Source: Tolypocladium sp. Sup5 PDA-1 (Eukaryota; Ascomycota; Sordariomycetes; Hypocreales; Ophiocordycipitaceae). From it: a stretch of 64,000 bases of DNA. The stretch covers positions 17,366 to 81,365 of the forward strand of contig JPHH03000096.1 of the NCBI GenBank assembly GCA_000750105.3, written 5' to 3'. The translations under genes and the position numbers were made by a program. The stretch's first letter is position 1. Each line of letters starts with the position of its first letter. Of this stretch, positions 45,857 through 56,152 are shown piece after piece. The notes under the pieces are model-generated. The model searched no databases and was not told the origin of the DNA. It worked only from the letters and a program-made list of their open reading frames with translations.

Positions 45857-48492
45857 TTATGCCCTGGGACTTGGCGCTGGACCAGACTGCGTCTTCTTGC
45901 CTTCAGCCGCACCCTACACCTCTCGGCATCAGCGTCCCGTTCACGTGTGCACTTTTGCGCCCGACAGTGGGCATCAAGACGACTCACCTGTTCAATCAAC
46001 CTTCGCCCGATCAGAATCGTCTCTTCCATGCCTCGCTGGCGCTGCCAGAACCTGTCAAGTTGTCAGTCTCGAACTTTCTCATGCCTGTTGTACCGTGCCA
46101 CCAACATCTCCTCTGGCGAGCCCTGGCCGCGGATGGATGCCACGCGAGCTTCCTCTTCAAGCGTCGCCCTTGAAATCTTCTCTGTCGTGGCAACCCCTGG
46201 GGCGGACGCCTTCTCTGCAACATCCTGCCCCAGATTCTCCTGCAACATTCTCTTCTTCATCAAGTATCGTTCCTTGCGTTCCTGCTGAAGCCCAGGACTC
46301 TCGAACCTGTTCATGACATATCGCACTGCCAGTTGCACAAGCAAGTAGAAGTGCTCTGCCAAAATCACGCTGAGAAGGCCGCCCCACGCCGTGACCGGAG
46401 ACGTCGTCCCTCTGGCGCCGTTCCGGGTGCCACTGCAAAGGTATACGATGGCGGCGCTCGTGATGCTACCGAGCCATGAGAGGAACCCAATCGCCGTCAG
46501 CCAAGGCCCAATCGAATCCGATCGCCACGGGATGGGGCGCTTGCAGCTGATGGCAATCTTCAATGCGTCCGAACGCAATTCAACCCAGTTGTTGACGAGA
46601 AAGCAGCAAGCCGCCAGGGGCCATGCCACGGAAAAGAGCGAAAGGTATCCTGCACCATGTCAGCGATTCGCGCCTCCCTCTCCTAGCAAGTTCGGTGTCC
46701 TCCGCTGACCGTATTGCATAACCATCTCTCGATAGTCTCCAGTTACGTCGTAGACCTCGAACTGGCACTCGTCCCGGACTCTCTTCAAGAACTCGGCTTC
46801 CTCGGGCTGATCCTGCGTTTGCGTGGCTCCCTTGCCTTGGAACTCTTTGGCCTTGGCAAAGGCCTTGTGCGTCACGTAGGGGACAATTACTTCCGTGGCA
46901 AAGTTGACGATCTGAGCCGTGACCGTAAAGTAAAACATCTGGCTGCTGATCCGCTGAGGGTTGATCTGAAATTTCTGGGTTTGCAAGGGCTTTTCGCTAA
47001 ACGTGACTGTCTGGGCCGTCGTCCTCCAGAAGTCGAGGATTGGGACGAGGATGCTGCCAAACGGGATGTAGACAAAGGCCGTGAACAGCAGAGCCATGTA
47101 CGACGTCATGAAGTTGAGTACAAACTGCTTCTGGATGAGGGCAGCGTTGTAAGCTGGAACTCTGTCAGCCTCGCTTCGGTAATCACGTCGTCGCGAGCAC
47201 AACCCACAGTCCATCGTCTCGTAATTTTCTCTTTCAGTCAATGCATTGGCAGCACTCATCAGGACGGTCGAGAACGTCGGTGTGAACACGACGAGGAGGA
47301 CCGTGGGCAAAAATGCCTGTCGTCGTCAGCATCCCGTAATGTACACTGTTAGTGCCTCCCACTCACCAGATACTGCTTGAATGGGCCGTCGTAGACCTCG
47401 TTGATAAAGATTTCGAGTGAGTTGCATATGACAACCAGCCCTCCGAGCACCAAAACGCAGGCAAGGGCAAAGGGAATCTGCAACAGCTGGGTTTGTATCC
47501 GCTTGATGTGAGGGTACACCCGCTTCGGCTCCCCCGTTACCGCATCCTCTGTCTCAAACTCCCACTTGAACTGGGATCGCGGGTACTGAATGGAGGAGAC
47601 GCCACGTACGCCCCACTGAACGCTCAAGTCGACTTCCTTTTGCTTCCAGTATTCGAAGAAGACGACCGACCAGAGGCCACACCCGAGGGCGTAGAGGTAG
47701 GAGAACTGGCCCATCAGCAGCCAGGCAGCGAAGCCCAACGCGGACGGGAGGACGAGGAAGCGAAAGTAGTCCCGCAGAAAGGCAAAGTAGAAGGCGACAT
47801 TCTCTCCAAACTTGTTACGGATCTCGTCGATGTCGGCCTGATCCAGCAGGTACTTCTTGCTCCACTTCTGGATCCAGGCCTTGTTGAAGGCCTGGTCGTG
47901 CAGCGGGAACACGCCGTCGACGTACTTCCACCTGGAACTGGTCCTGGTGATGCCCGCGCCTCCTTCATTCTCGGGTCGGGCGATCATCTGGTACACGAGC
48001 CGCAGGCGCTCAGCTTCGGTGACGGGCTCATCTTTGAGAGACTGCGAGATGTCCCTCTCAGGGCCGGAGGTGCGGACACCGTGCAGCCAGTCCTGCAGGC
48101 GGGAGCGATAGACGTGCTGGGCGAGGAGGTCTTGCGAGATGATTTTGACAAAGATCAGGAGCGAGTTATCTTCGCCGTTGCGGACCTCGGTGGTGAGGCC
48201 GACGTGCGTCAGGGCTTCGACGAGCTGGACGAAGCCAGCTTCAGCTTCGGCTCGTTCTGGGGACGGGTGAGTGCGGCTTCTCTCAGCTTGGATCCGGGGG
48301 AGGATATACCCTTTGGCGGCACCTTGTAACAGATCACATAGTCGACGCTGCAGGGTCGTGCTCAGTCAGTATCTGGCATGTCACCTGAGGAGTTGGGGGG
48401 ATTGCAGCACGCGGGGCGTACCCAAAGTTGCCCTGGCTACCATCGCCTCTACCATCGCCTTTCTTGCCGTACAGGCCCCTCAAGCTCGACAT
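45857..48492 (-). CDS. TMEM16/anoctamin family scramblase or channel (fungal afTMEM16/Ist2 type)
   Basis: Eight exons (48422-48492, 48310-48347, 47367-48256, 47208-47316, 46710-47153, 46106-46649, 45988-46051, 45857-45913) give 738 residues, close to the 735 of Aspergillus afTMEM16. The N-terminal cytosolic domain starts NFGVDYVICYKVPPKERAEA. About ten membrane segments follow, including FLVLPSALGFAAWLLMG, IPFALACVLVLGGLVVI, FLPTVLLVVFTPTFSTVLM and FVLNFMTSYMALLFTAFVYI. Acidic residues expected to bind calcium are visible in NFATEVIVPYV, REMVMQYGYLSLFSVAWPL and NNWVELRSDALKI. The C-terminal helix SPEEMFWQRQRGMEETILIG needs the 54-nt intron 46052-46105. Fungal members scramble phospholipids or tether ER to plasma membrane. 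The last 18-residue exon is the least certain. Confidence 0.92.
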
Positions 48493-49149
48493 TCTGGGCC
48501 GCCGGTGAGGGGATCGAGCTAGGTGCGTACAATTCGTCGGCGACGCTGAGTTGAGGTATGAGGAGAGATTGCAGACGTCAAGGTGCGAGGGATTGAACCG
48601 GGTAGGAGATGGGATGAAAAGGCGGAGGGGACAGGACAGGACAAGACGTCATGCAAGGCTCAATCAAGCTTCGGCAGCTCCAAGCTCCAGCTGGTGAGGA
48701 GCTCCAGATGGTCCGTGCTTCTTAGATTGGCGATCGGGTCCACGTTTCAGCTGTCACGGTTGTCCAATGGGAGGGAAGACGTTGGTGCCCAGGACGAAGC
48801 AATTGACGGCGTACGGAAACAATGGCCGAGAAGCCATGCTTGCTGGTATGAATATTGACGACCCATGAATACCTACCTCAGGTAAGGTACCTGGTACGCA
48901 GCAGCTTCAGCGGGTGGTAGCGTTATCCGTCCGTGGTCCTCCAGCTGCGCCGGGGCCCAGGGATCATCGGGGCGCCAACCGCCTGGGAGGTCCCCCCCTG
49001 TCACAATTACATCAGTGCTCTCCCGAGTCCTGAGCTCCATCTCCATCCAATGTCAACCACGCCTTGTCGGTGAGCTTCATCCGTTGCACCTCTCACTGAC
49101 ATCCGCCCTCAACACCACATCCGGCATCGCCTCGACCACGTCCTCCCCC
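48493..49149. promoter_or_regulatory. Bidirectional promoter region TMEM16 / metallophosphoesterase, two CCAAT boxes
   Basis: 657 bp separate divergent start codons. A CCAAT box lies at 48764-48768 (+) and an inverted one (ATTGG) at 48726-48730. These are candidate sites for the Hap/CCAAT-binding complex; functional use is inference. Confidence 0.4.
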
Positions 49150-50271
49150 ATGGGCCTCCTCACCTGGCTCGGCCTCCGCCGACGCAACCAGTGGGAGAGC
49201 CTCACCCTCCTCGACCACCTCCTCGCCTCGCCGCTCACGTTCCTCACCACCCAGCTCTACCACCTCGTCCTGCTCCTCCGCGGCGCGCCCTTCCACCCGC
49301 CGCGCGGCCGGCCCCCGGTCCGCGTCGTCTGCATCTCCGACACCCACGACGCCGTCGTCGACGTGCCCCCCGGCGACGTCCTCATCCACGCCGGCGACCT
49401 CACCAACGGCGGCTCAGCGGCGGATATCCAGAAGCAGCTCGACTGGCTCAAGGGCCTGCCGCACCGCGTCAAGGTAGTCGTCGCGGGGAACCACGATAGC
49501 TACTTTGACCCGCGCAGCCGGTCCGACGAGGACGTCCGCAGCGGCGCGAAGCTCGACCTCGATGGGCTGGTGTATCTCGAGGGCGAGCTGACGGTGCAGG
49601 ACGTCAGGGGCCGGAAGGTGGCCATCTTTGGCGCGCCTGACATTCCAGAGTGTGGCCCCAAGAGCTTTGCGTGAGTGGCGGTGGCTTGAATCCGAGACAA
49701 TGTCCCTTGTCTCGCGCCGTGAGACTGACTCTGATGGCGGCTCTTCATCAGGTTTCAGTATTCGCCTGCCAGACAGCCCTGGCTGAGCAAAGTGCCTCCC
49801 CAGACGGACATACTCGTGACCCATGGCCCTCCAGTACGCAGCCGCCCAACCCAGACCTCTTGTGTCGCGTTGGTGAACGGATACACGCTGACACGCTCCC
49901 AGAAACACCACCGCGACCTCGGCGTCGGCTGCCCCCATCTCCTCCGCGAGGTCTGGCGCGTCAAACCCCGGCTGCACGTCTTCGGCCACACCCACTGCGC
50001 CTACGGCAAGGAGTCCGTCTACTTCGACGACATGCAGGTCGCCTACGAGCGCCTGCTCTCGCGCCCGCGCCGCGGCCTCGTCTGGGACCTCGTGCCCAAC
50101 CAGGCCTGGGTCGATATGCTGCAGGTGCTCTTCCACGGCGTGCACAGCGTCCTGTGGAAGTGGCTCATGGGTGGGCCGGGCAGCAACCAGGGCAGCTTGA
50201 TGGTGAATGCGGCGCAGATGTACAAGAACACGGGGAGGGCCAAAAGCCGGGCCATTGTGGTGGATATTTGA
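49150..50271 (+). CDS. Calcineurin-like metallophosphoesterase
   Basis: Exons 49150-49670, 49752-49833 and 49903-50271 give 323 residues. The ATG chosen precedes a conserved start (MGLLTWLGLRRRNQWESLTL) and a hydrophobic helix at about 24-43. The metal-site motifs are in order: VCISDTHD (D64, H66), HAGDLTNGG (D83), VAGNHDSYF (N114, H115), DILVTHGPP and VFGHTHCAYG. This matches the small fungal MPPED-like phosphoesterases, which use two metal ions to hydrolyse phosphomonoesters or diesters. The natural substrate is unknown. The second intron (69 nt, GTACGC..CCCAG) has length divisible by three and no stop. Retention would insert 23 residues right after THGPP; removal gives THGPPKHHRDLG, which fits the family better. 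The first intron is 81 nt (GTGAGT..CATCAG). It converges with the GH16 gene. Confidence 0.87.
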
Positions 50272-50595
50272 CGCATCACCCTTTCTCCCGCCTCCCTTGA
50301 GTAACGACCTCCTCATTGATTAATTAGAATGAACAGCAAATAGCGTTGACATGCATCAATCGGAATCGCTTCGTCAAAGGTATTGTGAGGTTGTGAGTTT
50401 AATATTTGCTTGTCAATTTGTTTGATCTATCTATAAACCGGGAATCCTATGATGTCCTGTGAGAAATACTTACGCTTGGGGTATATTAGTAAAATAATTA
50501 GTCGTCGTAGTCGTCATTAGTTTCCCATTCCCAACATCCAATTTTTATCCCTTTGCCCTTTATGTCGCCCTTCCCTTTCATCCCTAGTCTTTCTC

Positions 50596-52763
50596 TTACA
50601 AAACCATCGCCATCGCCAGTACCGCCGCGCCCAGCGCTGCAGTGAGCTTCATCTCACCGCGGATGATTGGTGCTGCTGCGGTGACCACTGGCGGGCTGAT
50701 GAGAGTGGTGCTGTTAGGCATCATGCTTGGTACGGTAGGTCTGGGTGGCTGTTCGGCAGGGGTCTCTTGGTCGACGGGCTTGGGGGCGGGAGGAGGCGGA
50801 ACCGGCATCGAGGTTTTCGAGGATATCGGCGCGGGGGCAGGCGTCGGCTCGCCCTTTGTCTTTGGCTCTTCCGTTGGCTTTGGCTCCTCGTTGGGCATCG
50901 GCCCCCCCTTATCCTTATTCTCATCCTCCTCGCACCCGCACTCCTCGACGATGACCTTGGTGGCAATATCCGTCACCACGACAGGCTTGTGCGTCCTAGA
51001 CGGCCGCTTCGGGTTCTTGTCCACGACGAACTTGCTCTCCTTGGCCGACGCCACCGACTGCAGCGGGTACACGGTGCGGTACGCCGTCGCCGTCGCCACC
51101 ACGTTCGTGTACGTCACGTTGGACCCGGGCGCCATCGGCGGCGGCTGCGGCGGCAGAGGCGCAGAGCCGTTGTTGCCGCCGCCCACGGCACCGTACACCG
51201 TCAGCAGGTACGTGTTCGGGATGGCCCGGCGGACGACGCGCCGCGAGGGCGTCCGCAGTGCGTCGGGCCGCGTCCCGTTACCGAAGTTGCGCTCGATGAG
51301 CCCGCCGCAGAACTCGCCGCGGTCGCCTGGGCACACGTGGTCGCACACGCCGCCCTCCTCGGGGCTCGTGGCGCGCGTGTCGGCGTCGAGCGCGCTCGCG
51401 CAGTAGCAATTGCTCTCGAAGACGCCGGCAAAGGTGCTGCCCTCGCAGGTGTCGACGCACAGCTCTAGCGTCATGTCGGCGCTGTCCTCGGCCTTGCGAA
51501 ACGTGGGGAAGCCGGTGCTCGAGCCGAAGCAGCCCAGGTACGCGAACTTGCCGACCTTGGCCGGGTTGACGGGCACCCCGGTGGCGGACGGCTTCTTGGG
51601 GACGGACGACGAGGTGATGATGTCAGTGTTGGGGCTGCCGCCGCCAACGGTCACGGTGGTGGTTGAAAAGGAGGTCATGGTCGTCGTCGTCGTGGGCTCG
51701 GCGGTCGGCGCTGCGGTGCTGTTCGACAGCTGGTACGCCTCGATGTATCGGACGTCCCAGTAGGCGTTGGCAAAGGCCTGCGGGTTGTTGGCGACGTACT
51801 CGGTGCATGTCGGCGCGTAGTTGTTGCACTGATCCGTCTTGCCCCAGACGGCGTTGCCATAGTCACCGCAGAAGTTCTACACCACGGTTAGTTTCCACCC
51901 CATCTTGACGTCCGAGAAAAGCTCAGGGTTGTGACTTACAATATTGATGACCAGGCTCATGTCCTTGAAGAACGACGTCACGTCGCAGCCCGACCCGCCA
52001 AACACCGCCTCCGGCAGCTTCCACCCCCTGGGATCCGGCCTCTTGCGCTGAATGTCGCGGGGGATCTCCTCGCGCGCAAAGTGCCAGATCTTGATGTACG
52101 TTGAGTCCCACTGCATCGCGTACACGCCGCCGTTGACGGCGTTGAAGCCGTCGCCGTACGACGACGTGTCGTTGGCCGGCGGGCTGAAGCCGCAGCCAAT
52201 GTTCATGTTCCCGACGGCGCAGTCCACGTTGCGCTGCTCACCGGAGAAGAGGCCCTCCAGCGAGGGGCTCTGCGTGCAGCCGTCGGCAGTGTGTGCTGAT
52301 ATGACGTTCTGGTGCGCCGTGTTGGCGCCTTCGATGATGTCGACTTCGCCGCCGTTGGGCCAGTTGGTGCCGTATGACCAGACTGTGTCTTGGCTAGCAT
52401 CCATTGTTCCACGAGCTCTGATCGGGGCGGGAGATGGAACTTACATGCTGGCCAGAGACCGCATTGGGATGGTGGCATGTGCAGAAAGTCGGCGATGAAG
52501 AGGCCCTCGTTGTACGCCGCCTTGCTCTCGAGCCGGATGCTCGGCCGCCCCTCGTTCAAGCCATAGGTATTCGTGTGATCAACGCCCAGCCTCACCACCC
52601 CGGTGCTCTCATCCACGGAAAACAAGCCCTGTGCCTCGGCATTGTTCCTGCTCTGGTAGGCAACGTAGCCGTTTGAAGGATCACGGCCGTCGAACCAGTT
52701 GAAGCCCGACAGCAACGACTCTCCCGCATAGGAAGTAGCCAGAGAGTAAGACATCTTTGCCAA
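50596..52763 (-). CDS. GH16 beta-glucanase-type protein with WSC domain and GPI-like tail
   Basis: Exons 52445-52763, 51940-52382 and 50596-51876 encode 680 residues. Introns are 62 and 63 nt, both with GTAAGT donors. GH16 begins SYSLATSYAGESLLSGFNWF and carries the active-site stretch GGEVDIIEGANT, with catalytic E119 and E124 and D121 between. A Ser/Thr linker follows at about 304-360. The WSC domain is at about 365-455 (YLGCFGSSTG, CVDTCEGSTFAGVF, NCYCAS, CPGDRGEFCGG). A long Pro/Thr/Lys region and a C-terminal hydrophobic segment (MKLTAALGAAVLAMAMVL) suggest GPI anchoring. It probably remodels or senses wall beta-glucan. No signal peptide is evident at the first ATG of this frame, although a secretory route is expected. 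An upstream mini-exon, a different start, or unconventional targeting should be considered. Confidence 0.85.
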
Positions 52764-53536
52764 TCACCAGTGTTGAGAATTGGCAAAGCGTGGCCCAAAG
52801 GTTCAAGAGAGAATCGTTTGGGTCAAAGCAGAAGCTCTGGACGGGAGAGAGAAGAAAGCAAGGGCAAAGCATTTATCGCGACAACTCGATGCCATATATA
52901 GATAAAGTGCTAAATCGAGTGGCAGGGGTTCGTGGAATGGGCTCGAGGCTGGACGACTCGACGGAACGCGCGATAACGTGGCTCGGGGTGCAGACGGCAG
53001 CGCCGACCACGAGGTTGGTCGTCGAAGCATTCCAGTCCCCAGGCACAGCCTTGGCAGCTCGGCGAAGAGATGCCATTGTCACATTGTCACCTGCTGAACC
53101 TCTTCGACAATGGTCTTTGTCTCTTGCGCTCGAGGCGCGTATTCAATTCCAGACGCTCGACTAGCCGAGCGTAGTCCGTAGTCCCTGGGTGGCTCACGGC
53201 CTCCGGTGCCCGGGACGACGGAATTGGAAGTCTATCCAAGACATGCCGGCGTAGAAACTGGGTTGCGCCACTCGGAGGCTCGTCGTCGGTCGCCCAGCCA
53301 TCCCGCATGCCGTCTGAGACATGGATGCGCGAGGGTCCTCATTCCAGAACCGGCCCAACGGTCGCCTCCTACTGGCCCACATCTCATCTACATGCCTCTC
53401 CATGGCTGCAACAGCGCTCTGCAACCCTGGCCGGGTATTTGCCCCAAACGCCAGAGATATGCGAACCCGACCTTTTTACGCGCCATGACGCGGTACATCT
53501 TCTCCTTCTTCCCTGCCGAGCACTGCCGTCGACCAT
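52764..53536. other. Spacer between GH16 5' end and PEX12 3' end
   Basis: Both flanking genes are on the - strand. It contains the GH16 core promoter and one TAGTCCGTA word at 53172. No supported gene. Confidence 0.5.
52892..52902 (-). promoter_or_regulatory. TATA box of the GH16-WSC gene
   Basis: TCTATATATGG on the - strand lies about 130 nt before the assigned start codon. It predicts transcription starting near 52865, which leaves room for a roughly 100-nt leader or a very short first exon. Confidence 0.5.
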
Positions 53537-54799
53537 CTAGACCATGATTCGTCTCAGGCCCTCTGTCCCGCCAAGGACGCGCCTCCCAGTGACCGCGCAC
53601 CGCCCCTGGCCGCTCTCCCATTTGCCGGCGTGCTCCTCCATGAAGCTTTCCTGCCTGTCGTGCGTACCCTCGATCCACTTGTGGATACAAGTGTAGCAGT
53701 ATACGACGCCCGTCTGGCAGGCTGTCGGGGTAACGATATCGTCCTGGCAGATCGGACACGACGACGTGTCATCCGGCGCTCGGACGACGTAAATTGGTAG
53801 CATTGACGGCGTCGCAATCGGCGCCTCTTCCGCCGTAACGGGGGAATCTTTCTCGCCGGCGTCTTGCGCGTTCTTGGGTGTGGGCTTCTTCTGGGGTCCC
53901 GAGATGACGGGAGGAGGTAGATCGATGTGCTCGGTCGCCTTTTGCGTGAGCTGTTTCGCAAAGTCGGACTGATACCACCATTCCAAGAATTTGAGTGCGA
54001 ATATGCTCATCGGCAGAAGCAACGACAAGCTCGAAAGCACCTTGGACCCCAGTTCGCTCGGAGAGAGGATTGATCGGGGACCAGCCATCGCACCGGGTTT
54101 TGGCTTGTTGGTCAGAGCCTCAATAGCCTGATGGTCTGCCATTGTCATCCTCCGTAGCCTCGTCCCAATCAGCCACATCAGCGGGTTGTGGTATTTCGTC
54201 CGGTCGAAGAGATAGGCCAGGTTAAACGCCAATATGGCAAAGTAGTAGGCGGCATTGACGCTGGGGTATATGTTGCGCAGGAACCATCTGTAGTAATGCA
54301 GGAACCGGTCGTGGAGAGTCGGGTTGTCGGGCATGCGCGTATACGCCGCGCCGAGCAGCGCCCTCGGCGCATTCACCTCGTAGCTCTCATCCAGCTTCCT
54401 CTTCAGGTACGGCACCCCGACCAGCACCGCGAGGTTCTTCCACACGTCGGCCGTCGTCAGCTTGAGCGTGTCGCGCACCAGGTGCGGCGCCGCCAGGCTC
54501 GCGCGTGGAATCTCGCCGCGCAGTGCCTTTTCGCGCTTGAGCCCGTAAAAGTTCTCGGTGAAGGAGCCGCCGCGAGTGCGCAGGTAGTGCCGCTCAACGA
54601 GCAGCATGGAGCCTGCGTACAGCTCATCGAAGGAGTTGAGGATGCGCAGCAGGTACCGCGGATGCCGCTGGGTCGCGACGGTGAGGAGGTAGCGCAGGGT
54701 CGGGGGGAGGAGGCTGTTGAGCTGCTGCTCGGAGAGGACCTCGAAGAGGGACGGCTTGTTGTCGTCAAAGGTGCCCCGAAGGGCCGTGACGAACTCCAT
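53537..54799 (-). CDS. pex12: Peroxisomal RING peroxin Pex12
   Basis: Single-exon frame of 420 residues. The start MEFVTALRGTFDDNKPSLFEVLSEQQL matches the conserved Pex12 opening (xPSLFExxxQxxL). LRPALRYLLTVxAxRxPRYLL-like and FYGLKRE segments follow, with membrane helices in the Pex2/Pex12 domain (YPSVNAAYYFAILAFNLAYLF; VLSSLSLLLPMSIFALKFLEWW). The C-terminal incomplete RING is at 348-402: CPIC, CQTGVVYCYTCIHKWI, then CAVTG. It has only part of the eight-ligand set, as known for Pex12, which binds a single zinc. Pex12, with Pex2 and Pex10, forms the ubiquitin-ligase retrotranslocation channel that recycles the import receptor Pex5. The gene diverges from the thioesterase gene across 596 bp. 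Confidence 0.95.
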   Translation of the reverse strand: MEFVTALRGTFDDNKPSLFEVLSEQQLNSLLPPTLRYLLTVATQRHPRYLLRILNSFDELYAGSMLLVERHYLRTRGGSFTENFYGLKREKALRGEIPRASLAAPHLVRDTLKLTTADVWKNLAVLVGVPYLKRKLDESYEVNAPRALLGAAYTRMPDNPTLHDRFLHYYRWFLRNIYPSVNAAYYFAILAFNLAYLFDRTKYHNPLMWLIGTRLRRMTMADHQAIEALTNKPKPGAMAGPRSILSPSELGSKVLSSLSLLLPMSIFALKFLEWWYQSDFAKQLTQKATEHIDLPPPVISGPQKKPTPKNAQDAGEKDSPVTAEEAPIATPSMLPIYVVRAPDDTSSCPICQDDIVTPTACQTGVVYCYTCIHKWIEGTHDRQESFMEEHAGKWESGQGRCAVTGRRVLGGTEGLRRIMV

Positions 54800-55395
54800 C
54801 TCGGCGCGCCGAGGATGGATACCTAGCGGGGGAAGTGTCTTTGATGTGAACGCGTGTGCGTGTGCGTGTGCGCGGTCACCTCGCGCAGCTTCGATTCGGC
54901 ATCTGGACGAGCTGGCAGGTGGTGATGAAGTCGAGGTCTGAAGTTGGAGAGCTTGGAAGGAGCTGGAACGGATGCGGATGGATTGGGCGGCCGCGGGTCA
55001 CGGGTGGGTCCAGCAGTGACGGAGTCGGGCGACGCGGAAAGCGCGACCCCCCATGTGAAGAGCCTCGGCAATTTGGCGCCTGCCCACCGCCAACCCCAAG
55101 ATTTCCCCGTACGGTAGCCGGCTTCCCGGGGCATCCCCACACTGTTGGGTCTTCATCCCACGCTCCGTGTAACGACCCTGCAGCTCCGTCTCATTCTCAC
55201 AACTACATCATTCAATCATCAGTTTCTTTTCACTTGGATTCTGGCGGCAAATTGTTGTCTCACTTTGTACATTAATCGTTGGATCCCGGCGCGCACCATA
55301 TCCATCGCTCTCATCGCATCCGATATCCCCGGAATCAGATCTCACTCCACCGAATCAACACACGTCTGTATAGAATTATACGTTCAACCGCAACC
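54800..55395. promoter_or_regulatory. Bidirectional promoter region PEX12 / thioesterase
   Basis: 596 bp between divergent start codons. The side next to the thioesterase gene is T/C-rich with TCATTCAATCATCAG-type leader sequence. A GTGTGTGCG dinucleotide-like tract (54851-54872) lies just upstream of PEX12. A shared promoter is notable because both proteins may serve fatty-acid or peroxisomal metabolism; that link is inference. Confidence 0.4.
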
Positions 55396-56000
55396 ATGAG
55401 CGACAGCCAGAAATCCGACGAGCATGACCCCGTCCTCCATGGTACCCCTACGGAAAAAATCAACGCCTGGCTCAAGCTCACCAAGAATGAGGAGGGCCAC
55501 CTCAAAGCCGGTGTAAGCCTCACCCATACACCCAAGCCCCCCCGGTTCTCCCTTGCTGTCCATCTGAATGAAACTCACAGCTCACCTCCCAGGACTGGAT
55601 GACCGCCCTCGTCCCCTACCTCGCCGTCGAATCCACCTCCGCCGCCCTCCCCCACCCCTCCGTCACCTTCACCTACACCGTCCAGCCCGACCACTGCAAC
55701 CGCCTGCAGAACCTCCACGGCGGCGCCGCAGCCACCCTCTTCGACTTCTGCACCACCATGCCCCTCGCTCTCATCAACCGCCCCGGCTTCTGGCAGTATA
55801 TGGGTGTCACCCGCACCCTCAACGTCACCTACATGCGGCCCGCCCGCTCCGGCGAGGAGGTCATCCTCGAGTGCCACATCGTCCAGGTCGGCAAGCGCCT
55901 CAGCTCCCTGCGCGGCGTCATGAAGCGCAAGAGCGACGGCCAGCTGCTGTGCATGTGCGATCACGGCAAGGTGAATATCGATCCAGAGGCGAACCTGTGA
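55396..56000 (+). CDS. Hotdog-fold acyl-CoA thioesterase (PaaI/ACOT13-like)
   Basis: Exons 55396-55512 and 55593-56000 give 174 residues. The donor is GTAAGC and two in-frame acceptors 12 nt apart are available (CACAG before 55581 or CCCAG before 55593); the first would add LTSQ. The hotdog signature is VTFTYTVQPDHCNRL followed by LHGGAAATLFDFCTT, in which the N/HGG loop and the Asp of LFD are the usual catalytic elements. RTLNVTYMRPARSGEEV and the CHIVQVGKRLSSLRG strand follow. Such proteins hydrolyse acyl-CoA or aryl-CoA thioesters. No mitochondrial presequence or PTS1 (ends ANL) is seen, so the compartment is open. It converges with the F-box gene (152 bp between stops). Confidence 0.88.
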
Positions 56001-56152
56001 GGACAAAGATGGCGGGGGAGTAAAACTGCGTGTGGCACGACTAGCAGGGGGGAGAACATTATAGAGGGAGACCAGTACAAATGCGGAACAACTCCAGGGT
56101 CACATTTCATACATCATAAATAGACATCCATCCGGTACGCCGTCCGACGCCC

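Noticed and set aside
48570..48600. GGTTCAATCCC-like word (- strand) resembling a tRNA T-arm
   Set aside because: The five-base T-stem does not pair and no D-arm, anticodon arm or acceptor stem can be folded around it.
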